A stretch of DNA of 30,424 nucleotides, from NCBI GenBank assembly GCA_002491825.1, contig DKWR01000038.1, positions 1 through 30,424 of the forward strand. The letters run 5' to 3'. Positions within the stretch are counted from its first letter, which is position 1. Every line of letters begins with the position of its first letter. Of this stretch, positions 8,684 to 16,571 are shown one piece after another. The position numbers and the translations under genes are program-made. Below the pieces are notes generated by a model. It was not told where the DNA came from and searched no databases. It saw nothing but the letters and a program-made list of their open reading frames with translations. Source of the stretch: Ruminococcaceae bacterium UBA7147 (GTDB taxonomy: Bacteria; Bacillota; Clostridia; Oscillospirales; Acutalibacteraceae).

Positions 8684-8744
8684 AGGGGCGGATGCGCTGC
8701 GTCTGCAAGAACAGATTGTTTGCAGGCGAACACAGTCCGCCCCT
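8684..8744 (-). promoter_or_regulatory. Terminator-like hairpin in the potABCD leader (candidate attenuator)
   Basis: Read as RNA on the minus strand, AGGGGCGGA pairs with TCCGCCCCT (9 bp). A weaker middle helix with G-U pairs follows, then CUGCAA with UUGCAG around the loop. Directly after the outer stem comes UUUUCUGAUUUUUAUU, so the element has the form of an intrinsic terminator lying between the promoter and the potA start. The GTAGGGGCGGAC edge resembles the dispersed palindromes found elsewhere in this window. Whether it regulates in response to polyamines is inference. Confidence 0.6.
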
Positions 8745-8828
8745 ACAAATTACTTCTTTGTAAAGACATAACCATGATCTGAAGAGAATCGGAAACTTCA
8801 AAGATTCTCCGTAAAAAGACCAATAAAA

Positions 8829-8857
8829 ATTATATTCTAATATTAGTAAAAAGTCAA
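8829..8857 (-). promoter_or_regulatory. Sigma-A promoter of potABCD
   Basis: On the minus strand TTGACT (8857-8852) and a perfect TATAAT (8834-8829) are separated by 17 bases. This predicts a leader of about 180 nucleotides before potA. Confidence 0.78.
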
Positions 8858-9053
8858 TTGATAATATGTAAAAAAATTATATTGACAATAATTTTATACA
8901 ATATTGCAAAATAAGAGCAAAAAATTTTTCTGCGACAGTGAAATAAAGTGAAAATTGCACAAAAATCACACCGGTAATTTGTAGGATAAAATATATACTT
9001 TTTTTGTGGAATTTGTTATAATAACACTGAATAATTATGAAAGGATGTTTTCA

Positions 9054-12000
9054 ATGAAAGCTCTCAAAAAAGTTGTAAGTCTTTTTATTGCGGCTGCAAT
9101 GCTTACTTCATCCTTTGCTTTCACGGCTTCGGTCAGCGCTGCTGAAACAACCGATGTGGCTGTGTCCTCGGATTCGACGATACAGAGTGAAGTCAAGGAC
9201 GGCGTAATTCTTCACGCATTTAACTGGTCTTATAACTCAATCAAAGAAAACCTCCCTGCTATCGCAGCGGCAGGCTACACAACCGTTCAGACCTCTCCTG
9301 TTCAGCAGGCAAAGGACTACGGTACATCTAACGACGTTGCAGGTCAGTGGTGGAAGCTCTACCAGCCTGTAAGTATGGCAATTGCCCAGAAGTCATGGCT
9401 CGGCACAAAGGACGACCTTAAGTCACTTTGCACAGAGGCTGACAAATACGGCATCAAAATCATCTGCGACATCGTATCAAACCACATGGGCAATGAGGTA
9501 GAAACCGATCCCAACTCGTTAAGCGAGCAGGTTAAGACCTATCAGCCCGATTTCTACACAAACAAGAGCTCTTATTTCCACCCCGATGCAGGCAGTGCAA
9601 GCGACGGCTCGATTAAGAGTGTAGTTCAGGGTCACGTTTCGGCTTGTCCCGACCTTAACACAGGCAACACAAATGTTCAGAATGCTGTAATTTCACTCCT
9701 TAAGGAGTGCATCGACTGCGGTGTTGACGGCTTCCGTTTTGACGCAGCAAAGCATATTGAAACTCCCGATGACGGCTCATATGCTTCAAATTACTGGCCG
9801 AACATCACATCAGCCGCTGAAAGCTATTACAAGGAAAAGACAGGCGGCAACCTCTATATCTACGGTGAAATTCTTAACACCTGCGGCAGCGGCAGAAGCT
9901 ACAGCTCCTACACAAAGCACATCAATGTAACAGACAACAGAACAGGCGACGCTGTTCTTGCTGCTGTTTCAAAGGGCAACGCTTCAAATGCTTCACGTTC
10001 AAGCTATCAGTCAGGCGCAAGTGCTTCAAATGTTGTTCTCTGGGCTGAATCCCACGATACATTCGAGGGCGAGTCAGGCTCGGCAGGAATTGCAAACACA
10101 GCCGGCATTTCCGATGAAAACGTAATCAAGGCTTGGTCAATCGTTGCTTCAAGAAAAGACTCAACAGCTCTTTACTTTGCACGTCCCGGCGCTGCTCTTA
10201 TGGGCGAGGCTGCTACAGACACTGCTTACAAGAGCACAGCTGTTTCCGAAGTAAACAAGTTCCACAACCTCTTTGTAGGTCAGAGCGAAAAGCTCGGTTC
10301 TTCTGACGGCGTTGCATACGTTGCAAGAGGAACAAGCGGTATTGTTCTCGCTAACTGCACAGGCACAACAAAGAGCGTAAGCATTTCCGGAACAGGTATT
10401 GCAGACGGCAGCTATGTTGATACAATCACAGGCAATAAGTTCACAGTATCAGGCGGCGTTTTAACAGGCTCAATTGGCAGCACAGGCGTTGCAGTTGTTT
10501 ACAACGGTGCAACAACTCCCAAGAGCACCTGCTCTGTTGAAAGCGGTACATTCACCGGCGAAACAATGACTGTAGAACTCGGTCTTGAAAACGCTGTTTC
10601 GGGTACATACTGCCTTGATAACTCAACTCCCGTTACTTACACAGGCAAAACAACAATCCGCATAGGCTCTGACTATAAGTACGGTGAAACAATCAACCTT
10701 ACACTCACCGCTACAGACGGTGCAAAAACTACATCAACAACATACAAATATACAAAGAAAGAGGCTGCTTCTTCAGGTGTTTACATTTTCTTTGACTCTT
10801 CAAAGATTTCTTCCTGGAAAGCTCCCTTCAACGTATATATTTATGATGAGGATACTTCATCAACTACTACTTATAAAAATACATCGTGGCCCGGTCAGAC
10901 TATGCAGATAGACCCTGCTACAGGCTACTATTATGTAGAGGTTTCCTCTAACTCCTGCATCGCAGAAGACAAAACAACAAAGGATGGCACAGAGTCAAAT
11001 TATGACCTTGCTCATTCAAGCAACACATATGTAATCATAAGCGATTCAAAAGGCAATCAGCATCCTGCTGACGGCGCAAGAACAAAGCTTAAACTTGGCG
11101 GAAGCTCAAAGATTTTGACTGGAAGATCAACATCAGGCTGGAACACAACAACACTCGTTCCTTCAGCCGGAACACCCGTTGAAGCTACTGATGTTACAAT
11201 GGGCACAGTTGCTACAGTTCCTACAACAACAGCACCTGCTCCCACAACAACAGTTCCTGTTCCCACAACAACAGCACCTCCCGTAGGTACTATGATTTAC
11301 GGTGATGTTAATGGTGACGGCGTTGTAAAAGTAAACGATGCTACAGCAATTCAAAAGCACAGCGTTGGATTAGAGCTTATTCCCGACAAATATCTCGTAC
11401 TTGCAGATCTTAATGCTGACGGCACAATCAATGTATTAGATGCAACAATGATTCAGAAATATTTGGTAGGCGGTCAGGATGCCGGCATTACAGGTCAGCC
11501 TTATGTGACTGAAACTGAACCCGTTTCAACAGTTGCAACAGAACCTGTAACAACTCCTACAGAACCCACAACAACTGCACCACCGGCTGATACATACACA
11601 TTCTACTTCAAGACAACTCTCGGCTGGATGACAGACGACGGCGTTTCGCTCTTTGCATACGACAACAGCACAGGAGAAAGCTATTTTCTTGAAAAAGATG
11701 AAAATGCTTATCCGAATGTATATACAGCAGAAGTTCCTTCAACTATGACATCTTGCGTGGTTTATCGCTATCTTGAAGCAGTTTATGAAACTCCGGTAGG
11801 AGGAGATACAGGCAATGTTTACAACTGCTGGTCTGCAAAGGTTTCAAAGACAAATAACTGTGTAACCTTAAGTAATGACGAGCAGGTATCTGTTGGCCCT
11901 TATGTTGCAGAAGAAAAGCCTGAATTTGAACTTTCAAGAGTTTATTTTGATAACTCAAAGGCAAAGTGGTCAGAGGTTTATATTTACGGATGGGCTGAAA

Positions 12001-12233
12001 GCGGTCTTGGAAATGCACCAGTTGCCATGACAAAAATTGAAGGTACAAATATCTGGTATTACGATTTTGCAACTCCTCTTTCACCCGGCGCAAAGTGTTT
12101 CCTCTTTAAGGATACTGAATCTACTTGGAAAAATCAGACTAATGATATTGTCGTTACTAAAGATATGAACTGTTACCTTGCAAATGCGGGTAGCAAAACA
12201 GGCGGCTCATGGTCTTATTACACAGAGAAGTAA
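9054..12233 (+). CDS. Secreted dockerin-bearing alpha-amylase (GH13, AmyE-like)
   Basis: Endo-acting alpha-1,4-glucan hydrolase for extracellular starch. A signal peptide (residues 1-30) has probable cleavage after SVSA. The GH13 barrel (about 45-440) resembles B. subtilis AmyE (subfamily 28): DIVSNH at 139-144, GFRFDAAKH at 226-234 with nucleophile D230, acid/base E272 in YGEIL, and ESHD at 332-335. Next come a beta domain C, an Ig-like module (about 489-569), a CBM26-like starch-binding module (about 574-689, with the WPGQTM motif), a Thr/Pro linker, and a type I dockerin (749-807) with calcium loops DVNGDGVVKVND and DLNADGTINVLD. A second Thr/Pro linker and two further carbohydrate-binding-like modules (about 845-952 and 960-1057) end the protein. 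The dockerin is thus internal. The ATG at 9054 (AGGA 8 bases upstream, start of a proper signal peptide) is preferred over an upstream in-frame GTG at 9006. Confidence 0.93.
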   Translation: MKALKKVVSLFIAAAMLTSSFAFTASVSAAETTDVAVSSDSTIQSEVKDGVILHAFNWSYNSIKENLPAIAAAGYTTVQTSPVQQAKDYGTSNDVAGQWWKLYQPVSMAIAQKSWLGTKDDLKSLCTEADKYGIKIICDIVSNHMGNEVETDPNSLSEQVKTYQPDFYTNKSSYFHPDAGSASDGSIKSVVQGHVSACPDLNTGNTNVQNAVISLLKECIDCGVDGFRFDAAKHIETPDDGSYASNYWPNITSAAESYYKEKTGGNLYIYGEILNTCGSGRSYSSYTKHINVTDNRTGDAVLAAVSKGNASNASRSSYQSGASASNVVLWAESHDTFEGESGSAGIANTAGISDENVIKAWSIVASRKDSTALYFARPGAALMGEAATDTAYKSTAVSEVNKFHNLFVGQSEKLGSSDGVAYVARGTSGIVLANCTGTTKSVSISGTGIADGSYVDTITGNKFTVSGGVLTGSIGSTGVAVVYNGATTPKSTCSVESGTFTGETMTVELGLENAVSGTYCLDNSTPVTYTGKTTIRIGSDYKYGETINLTLTATDGAKTTSTTYKYTKKEAASSGVYIFFDSSKISSWKAPFNVYIYDEDTSSTTTYKNTSWPGQTMQIDPATGYYYVEVSSNSCIAEDKTTKDGTESNYDLAHSSNTYVIISDSKGNQHPADGARTKLKLGGSSKILTGRSTSGWNTTTLVPSAGTPVEATDVTMGTVATVPTTTAPAPTTTVPVPTTTAPPVGTMIYGDVNGDGVVKVNDATAIQKHSVGLELIPDKYLVLADLNADGTINVLDATMIQKYLVGGQDAGITGQPYVTETEPVSTVATEPVTTPTEPTTTAPPADTYTFYFKTTLGWMTDDGVSLFAYDNSTGESYFLEKDENAYPNVYTAEVPSTMTSCVVYRYLEAVYETPVGGDTGNVYNCWSAKVSKTNNCVTLSNDEQVSVGPYVAEEKPEFELSRVYFDNSKAKWSEVYIYGWAESGLGNAPVAMTKIEGTNIWYYDFATPLSPGAKCFLFKDTESTWKNQTNDIVVTKDMNCYLANAGSKTGGSWSYYTEK

Positions 12234-12262
12234 TCTTTATAAGATAAAAATCAGCTGAATAA

Positions 12263-12305
12263 AATTTCCCCGAACATACTCGGTATGTTCGGGGAGTTTT
12301 AGTAT
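12263..12305 (+). terminator. Intrinsic terminator after the amylase gene
   Basis: A perfect 12-bp stem, CCCCGAACATAC with GTATGTTCGGGG around a TCG loop (12268-12294), is followed by AGTTTTAG and preceded by AAAATTT. Very stable. Confidence 0.85.
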
Positions 12306-12414
12306 TATATCTTTTTATTGTGTGTCACTTGAAAAATATGGCAATTTGTGGTAATATATTAATAATTGCTGAATGATATTTCAAATATAAATTATAAATG
12401 AAATGAGAGTATTT

Positions 12415-12972
12415 ATGGGTTTAGAAAGAATTTACTTTGAGCTTAAGAAAAGAGAAGATGACGAGTATTATATTGAGCTTGCGCAAAAGGATGTATTGTT
12501 TATTCCTGTCATAACTGATATTATGCTTAATAATTCAAACTCGATTAGTGTCTGGACACAAATGATTCTTGAAAAAATCAGTGAGAAAAATCCTTTAATT
12601 GTCTATCCTTACATAGGATATATTTATGAAATCGTTGACAGAAAAACAATTTTCAATAGCTGGAGTGTATGGAAGATAATCACAAATCTACTTGTCTGTG
12701 ATTATCAGAACTATTGGGATAATTTAAAGAGCAAATATTACGCCTCACTCAAGTCAGAACGTATTGCTGAATTTTCAATTGCGTGTGAATGTGCCTGTAA
12801 AATTATTTCAGCCAAACCTGATGAAGAAAAGCCGATTACCGATATACTGAAAGATATGGACAATCGGAACTTTTATATTAATGAAATCCTTTCTCCAAAA
12901 TCAAGTGAAGTTGCAAAATATAAGGCACAGGAAGTTTTAGATGTATTAAGCCAAAACAAAGATAATCAATAA
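12415..12972 (+). CDS. Hypothetical alpha-helical protein, possibly HEAT/ARM-like
   Basis: No named family recognised. The 185-residue product is cytoplasmic, without signal peptide or membrane helix, and appears all-helical. Successive amphipathic segments with hydrophobic i/i+3/i+4 spacing, for example around IVYPYIGYIYEIV and WSVWKIITNLLV, suggest short HEAT/ARM-like repeats. Cysteines cluster near residue 120-126 (CECACK) without a clear metal motif. The ATG at 12415 is preferred because GAGAG lies 5-6 bases upstream; an in-frame ATG at 12403 has no ribosome-binding site. Composition is A+T-rich. It lies between two terminators, downstream of the amylase and convergent with the intracellular GH13 gene. 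A functional link to starch use is possible only by position. Confidence 0.72.
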   Translation: MGLERIYFELKKREDDEYYIELAQKDVLFIPVITDIMLNNSNSISVWTQMILEKISEKNPLIVYPYIGYIYEIVDRKTIFNSWSVWKIITNLLVCDYQNYWDNLKSKYYASLKSERIAEFSIACECACKIISAKPDEEKPITDILKDMDNRNFYINEILSPKSSEVAKYKAQEVLDVLSQNKDNQ

Positions 12973-13015
12973 AAAACGGTTGCGACAGTGTTTGACGCTA
13001 CCGTTTTATTTTGTT
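12971..13015. terminator. Bidirectional terminator between convergent genes
   Basis: AACGGT(T)GCG pairs with CGC(T)ACCGTT with one mismatch. An A-run on the left and a TTATTTTGTTTT tract on the right let it serve both the helical-protein gene and the GH13 gene, whose stop codon abuts it. Confidence 0.78.
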
Positions 13016-14653
13016 TTATGAAAGTAGGGTAAAGCGGTTAACCGGTTTTCCATTATGTTCAACAACATCGGTAAACATATCATAAGGTCTTGCCCAGAGT
13101 GTTTCTTTTCCGTCAACGCTCATATAGATTACCAGCTTTTCACCCGTTTCACTGTGAGTTGAAACTCCCAGCACTTCATATTCTGTACCTTTGAAGTGGC
13201 GGTATCTTCCTCTTTGAACTTTCTTTAGTTTTTCAACTTTCTTTTCTTTTTTTGTCAGCACATCGTCAGTAACAGTTTTCACTTCAGATTTATCGTTAAA
13301 ATCTACCTTAAAACTGCCGTCGTTGACTACAAGAATCCTTGAAGAATAGGGTTTCAGCGAAAGCTCACAGTAGCCGTTTACATCAATAACCTCGTTGTCG
13401 TTAAGGACATCAGTAAGCTTTGCATTACAGCCTGCGTCGAAGCTGATTTTTTCATCATGGTCGGTAAGATTGAACGCAACAAATACAGTCTGATTGTCAG
13501 TAAATCTCTTGTAAACGAGCTTTTCATTCATAATGTTTATGTTGTCAAATTTGCCGTACTTGAGCGCATCAAGAGAAAGCCTGACTTTGCCGAGCTTTAT
13601 GATGTGATTTAACAAATCGTAATTTGCATTTTCAACGTTGTTGAGGTCAAGACAGGGACGAAGCTCGTAGTCGCTGTCTTGTGTACGCTTTCCCTCGATT
13701 CCGTACTCACTGCCGTAGTAAATCGACGGCACACCGGGCATTGTGTACATAAGGGTATATACGTTTTCAAGGTGCTTTTTGTCCTTAAGGTCGCTTGCAA
13801 TTCTGTTTACGTCGTGGTTGTCCACAAAATTGTAAGTGTAAATATTGCGGTAAATTCCGCCGTTTCCGAACTGCCTGTTGAGTGAGTGCGCAATTTCAAA
13901 GTAATTTTGGTCGTTGTGGCTTGAATAAATGCCCTTGTAGCACTCGTAATTTGTTACCGAGTCAAGAAGATTATCGTTTGCCCATCTGTTATAGTCACCG
14001 TGTGTGATTTCGCCGTAAAGCCAGAAATCAGGCTTTTCTGACTTACATACATTGCGAAGCTTTTTGAAAAATTCAAGGACAATACAGTCGGCGGCGTCAA
14101 GCCTTAAGCCGTCAATGTCAAACTCGTCAATCCAGAATTTAACCGAGTCAAGCAGATAATTAACAACCTCGTCATTCTGAAGATTTAGCTTTACAAGTTC
14201 ATAGTAACCTGCCCATCCCTCATACCAGAACGGGTCGCCCTTCGGACTTCTGCCGCCAAAGTTGAGATTATGAAACCAGTTGCAGTAACGTGAATTTCCA
14301 AGATTCTGCTGAACGTCCTTAAAAGCAAAAAAATCTCTGCCTACGTGATTGAAAACACCGTCAAGAATTACCTTGATTCCGTTTTCGTGCAGCGTGTTGC
14401 AAATTTTCTTAAAAGAATCATTATCGCCAAGACGGCAGTCAACCTTTCTGTAGTCGATAGTGTCGTAGCCGTGACGTGAGCTTTCAAACAGCGGATTGAA
14501 CACAAGCGCATTTACAGACATCTTTTTAAGATGCTCAATGCAGTCGTAGATTTTGTCAAGCCTGTAAACAAGCTTCCCGTCATTATCCCTCGGTGCACCG
14601 CAGAATCCGAGAGGATAAATATTATAAATTATTGATTCGTTAATATAACCCAT
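13016..14653 (-). CDS. Intracellular GH13 alpha-glucanase with C-terminal DUF1653 domain
   Basis: Lacking any signal peptide, this enzyme probably degrades imported malto-oligosaccharides or internal glycogen (cyclomaltodextrinase/neopullulanase-like group). The barrel shows all conserved regions: DGVFNHVG at 98-105, GLRLDAADC at 182-190 with nucleophile D186, acid/base E215 in LYGEITHGD, and FVDNHD at 276-281 ending in D281. A beta-sandwich domain C covers about 365-445. A lysine-rich linker (about 455-480) leads to residues 481-543, which match DUF1653: RGRYRHFKGTEYEV, HSETGEKLVIY, LWARPYDMF and a final VNRF. DUF1653 usually occurs as a small stand-alone protein, so the fusion is unusual. 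ATG with GGGGAG upstream. The promoter overlaps that of the divergent membrane-protein gene. Confidence 0.88.
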   Translation of the reverse strand: MGYINESIIYNIYPLGFCGAPRDNDGKLVYRLDKIYDCIEHLKKMSVNALVFNPLFESSRHGYDTIDYRKVDCRLGDNDSFKKICNTLHENGIKVILDGVFNHVGRDFFAFKDVQQNLGNSRYCNWFHNLNFGGRSPKGDPFWYEGWAGYYELVKLNLQNDEVVNYLLDSVKFWIDEFDIDGLRLDAADCIVLEFFKKLRNVCKSEKPDFWLYGEITHGDYNRWANDNLLDSVTNYECYKGIYSSHNDQNYFEIAHSLNRQFGNGGIYRNIYTYNFVDNHDVNRIASDLKDKKHLENVYTLMYTMPGVPSIYYGSEYGIEGKRTQDSDYELRPCLDLNNVENANYDLLNHIIKLGKVRLSLDALKYGKFDNINIMNEKLVYKRFTDNQTVFVAFNLTDHDEKISFDAGCNAKLTDVLNDNEVIDVNGYCELSLKPYSSRILVVNDGSFKVDFNDKSEVKTVTDDVLTKKEKKVEKLKKVQRGRYRHFKGTEYEVLGVSTHSETGEKLVIYMSVDGKETLWARPYDMFTDVVEHNGKPVNRFTLLS

Positions 14654-14686
14654 ATTAAATCACTCCCCTTACAAATTAACAATTAT

Positions 14687-14715
14687 ATTTTATCATAAAT
14701 TTGTCTATTGTGCAA
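14687..14715 (-). promoter_or_regulatory. Promoter of the intracellular GH13 gene
   Basis: On the minus strand TTGCAC (14715-14710) and TAAAAT (14692-14687) are 17 bases apart, 34 bases before the ATG. Its -35 box overlaps the -35 box of the divergent promoter. Confidence 0.65.
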
Positions 14716-14736
14716 TGATAAAAGTTGTGATATAAT
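14708..14736 (+). promoter_or_regulatory. Promoter of the divergent small membrane protein gene
   Basis: TTGTGC (14708-14713) and a perfect TATAAT (14731-14736), with TG one base before it, are 17 bases apart. It overlaps the opposing promoter over bases 14708-14715. Confidence 0.68.
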
Positions 14737-14777
14737 AATACTATTACGTAATTTCTATAAAAATTCGGAGGATAAAT

Positions 14778-15251
14778 ATGTTAAAAAAGCCTGAAAACAA
14801 AACAAGAAAAAGATTAAGAATAACCCAGTGCATTCTTTTCCTTGCACAGATTCTCTTTTGTACATTCACATTTGTACAAATTCCGAGTCCCGACCCGTCA
14901 AAGGTCGGATTTTATGCAACTGTATTTGATATGTTCGGTTATCTCGGCGGTGAGTTTCCCGACACAGCTCAGGGTGCGGCGTTCAGCTCTGTTTTGCCGG
15001 TGTTCTTTATCTTTTTGGTAATACCGGTTGTCGGTTTCTTTTTCTGTGCACTTGATAAGGAAAGGAATATGAAAAACATCGTTTCAATTATTTGCAGTTT
15101 GCTCGGTGTATTTTCAATCTTAACAATCGTATCTCTTAATTTCATCTCTTACGGCTCTTTACTTGCTCTGCTTTGCTATATTTTAATCAGCTTTATTACA
15201 GCATTTGCAATGATGGCACGGCTTGTAGACGATAGCAATACAAATAAATAA
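14778..15251 (+). CDS. Small four-helix membrane protein, unknown function
   Basis: Not recognised as a named family. The 157-residue protein has a basic, lysine/arginine-rich cytoplasmic N-terminus (about 1-16) and four hydrophobic segments near residues 17-37, 75-95, 101-125 and 130-150. The loop between the first and second segments (about 38-72) contains Pro, Gly and Asp residues and would be extracytoplasmic. Short charged turns separate the remaining helices. No catalytic motif is visible. GGAGG-type ribosome-binding site (CGGAGGA) 8 bases before the ATG. It is transcribed away from the GH13-DUF1653 gene from overlapping promoters, which hints at shared control but not at a defined role. 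Confidence 0.75.
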   Translation: MLKKPENKTRKRLRITQCILFLAQILFCTFTFVQIPSPDPSKVGFYATVFDMFGYLGGEFPDTAQGAAFSSVLPVFFIFLVIPVVGFFFCALDKERNMKNIVSIICSLLGVFSILTIVSLNFISYGSLLALLCYILISFITAFAMMARLVDDSNTNK

Positions 15252-15254
15252 AAA

Positions 15255-15302
15255 GTCAGGACTGTTTCATTTTTTGAAGTGAAACAGTCCGTTTGATTTT
15301 TA
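15255..15302 (+). terminator. Intrinsic terminator after membrane protein gene
   Basis: A perfect 11-bp stem, GGACTGTTTCA with TGAAACAGTCC (15259-15290), is followed by GTTTGATTTTT. Confidence 0.85.
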
Positions 15303-15320
15303 TATAATGTTTATTGTATA

Positions 15321-15388
15321 ATTCAGGCTACAATTTTCTCCAAATAAACCGACTTTTCCACTCAATTTGCGTGTCGAGGCACACGACT
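15321..15388 (+). repeat. 68-bp dispersed repeat, copy 1
   Basis: Bases 15321-15388 match 23340-23407 at 58 of 68 positions by eye without gaps. The shared core runs GGCTACAATTTTCTCCAAA, then ACTTTT, ATTTGCG and CGAGGCAC. The 3' end contains a small inverted repeat, GTCG-AGGCACA-CGAC. Its last base falls on the stop codon of the DUF2804 gene, so the repeat directly abuts that gene's 3' end. Confidence 0.85.
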
Positions 15389-16395
15389 TAAAACTCGGTA
15401 AAAATCATATGTGCCTGTGCATTATCAAGCACAAGCGGTTTGTCATAGTCAACACGTTTTATCTGTCCGTAAAGCCTGCCGAAAATTACAGTCGTTTTAT
15501 CCATAACAGCCGCCATAGGCTCGCCTTTTACGGTAAAAGGCTTGAATGTAATGTCAACTGCCGAGATTCCCGCCGTAAAGAACCATGGCCTGTCGAGTCT
15601 GCCGTTTGTACCCTTGACGTTTATCTGCGACAGTTTTTCAAGCTTTCCGTCAATGAAGAAACAGTTTTCGTTGCCGTACCGGTTGTCGCCTACTCTGCTT
15701 GCAAGGCAGAGTGAAAAGCGCTTACCGTCTATTATTCCGTCTGCACTCAACCTTTGGTAGTTATGCTTTCTCGGCTTCGAAAAGCGTGTCCAGTCAAAGT
15801 AGGCTCTTGTGCTAATTTCATTTAAAGAATATTCAAGTCCGCCGACTCTTATAACTCCGCTTGCAATAAACTTCGGCACAAATCTTTTCAGGTAAAAATA
15901 TTTTCTGTCACGTTCAAACGGTGCTAATTCGTTAAGGCTGTCGCCGTTGACCTTTTTAAGAGTGATGTTGAAGTAAAGGTTTTTAAGTCCGCCGAAGTCG
16001 ATAAAATCGCATTTGAGAAATCTTCCGTCGGTTGTGTTTGTAAGCTGCAGCTGAATACGCTTGTCTGTATAGAGCAGCTCGCCCTTGTTGCCTGATTCAG
16101 GGAGTTCATTTTTGAATAAAACAAATTTCTTAATAACGCAGTCGCTGATAACGCCGCCTCTTTTAAGGTCGGCAACGGCAATTTTTATTGCAAACTCCAT
16201 TCCGTAATTCTCAACCGAGAGATAAAGCGATACCTCGCCGTTGTTGATAAAGTAGCAGTCGCTTTCACCGTGCTTTCCTGAGGTTTTGCTCATATCGCAG
16301 TTGTATTCAAAAACAGATTGCCTTGCCCAGCCTGCATTTAAAACCTCGCCGTTTTCCTCAAAAACAGCACAATTTTCTTTGATTTCACGCTGCAA
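15388..16395 (-). CDS. DUF2804 family protein
   Basis: Best matched to DUF2804, a family of bacterial proteins of unknown function related in fold to beta-rich, lipocalin-like or hydrolase-like proteins. Supporting features are the N-terminal NAGWARQSVFEYN segment, the central NEISTRAYFDWTR motif with the aromatic FDWTR typical of the family, and the following H-N-Y-Q-R-L-S-A-D-G stretch. At 335 residues it has the usual length. It is soluble, with no signal peptide. The only reasonable start is a TTG at 16395: GGAG lies 9 bases upstream and an in-frame TGA lies three codons upstream. The stop codon touches the dispersed repeat at 15321-15388. No neighbour suggests a pathway. Confidence 0.75.
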   Translation of the reverse strand: MQREIKENCAVFEENGEVLNAGWARQSVFEYNCDMSKTSGKHGESDCYFINNGEVSLYLSVENYGMEFAIKIAVADLKRGGVISDCVIKKFVLFKNELPESGNKGELLYTDKRIQLQLTNTTDGRFLKCDFIDFGGLKNLYFNITLKKVNGDSLNELAPFERDRKYFYLKRFVPKFIASGVIRVGGLEYSLNEISTRAYFDWTRFSKPRKHNYQRLSADGIIDGKRFSLCLASRVGDNRYGNENCFFIDGKLEKLSQINVKGTNGRLDRPWFFTAGISAVDITFKPFTVKGEPMAAVMDKTTVIFGRLYGQIKRVDYDKPLVLDNAQAHMIFTEF

Positions 16396-16571
16396 AATAC
16401 TTCACTCCGTTTCAAAAATCCAAAATATTCCATTATTAATATAGCAGAAGTTATTATGCTATTCAAGAATTATAACAAAACTGTAAATGGGTAATAAAGA
16501 ATTTTAAATTTTAATATATTTTAACTGATAGCAATTGTCTGACATATTATATTTCTAATCGGGTGAAAAAT

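Larger units (their letters stand above)
8646..9053. other. Divergent intergenic region potA / amylase
   Basis: About 400 bases without a gene. The potA side holds a ~180-nt leader with three hairpins. On the minus strand, in transcript order, they are GGAGAATC with GATTCTC(C)-like arms near 8784-8810, TACAAA with TTTGTA near 8745-8763, and the large GC-rich hairpin at 8684-8744. The potA promoter is at 8829-8857. On the amylase side the only recognisable signal is a TATAAT at 9017-9022 without a convincing -35 partner, so that promoter may need an activator. Confidence 0.6.

Noticed and set aside
8646..8828. Known riboswitch class in the pot leader
   Set aside because: Hairpins are evident but no conserved core of a riboswitch class was recognised; only attenuation is proposed.
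11743..12093. 116-codon open frame opposite the amylase C-terminal modules
   Set aside because: Antisense to repetitive Thr/Ser/Tyr-rich coding sequence; no ribosome-binding site or recognisable domain.
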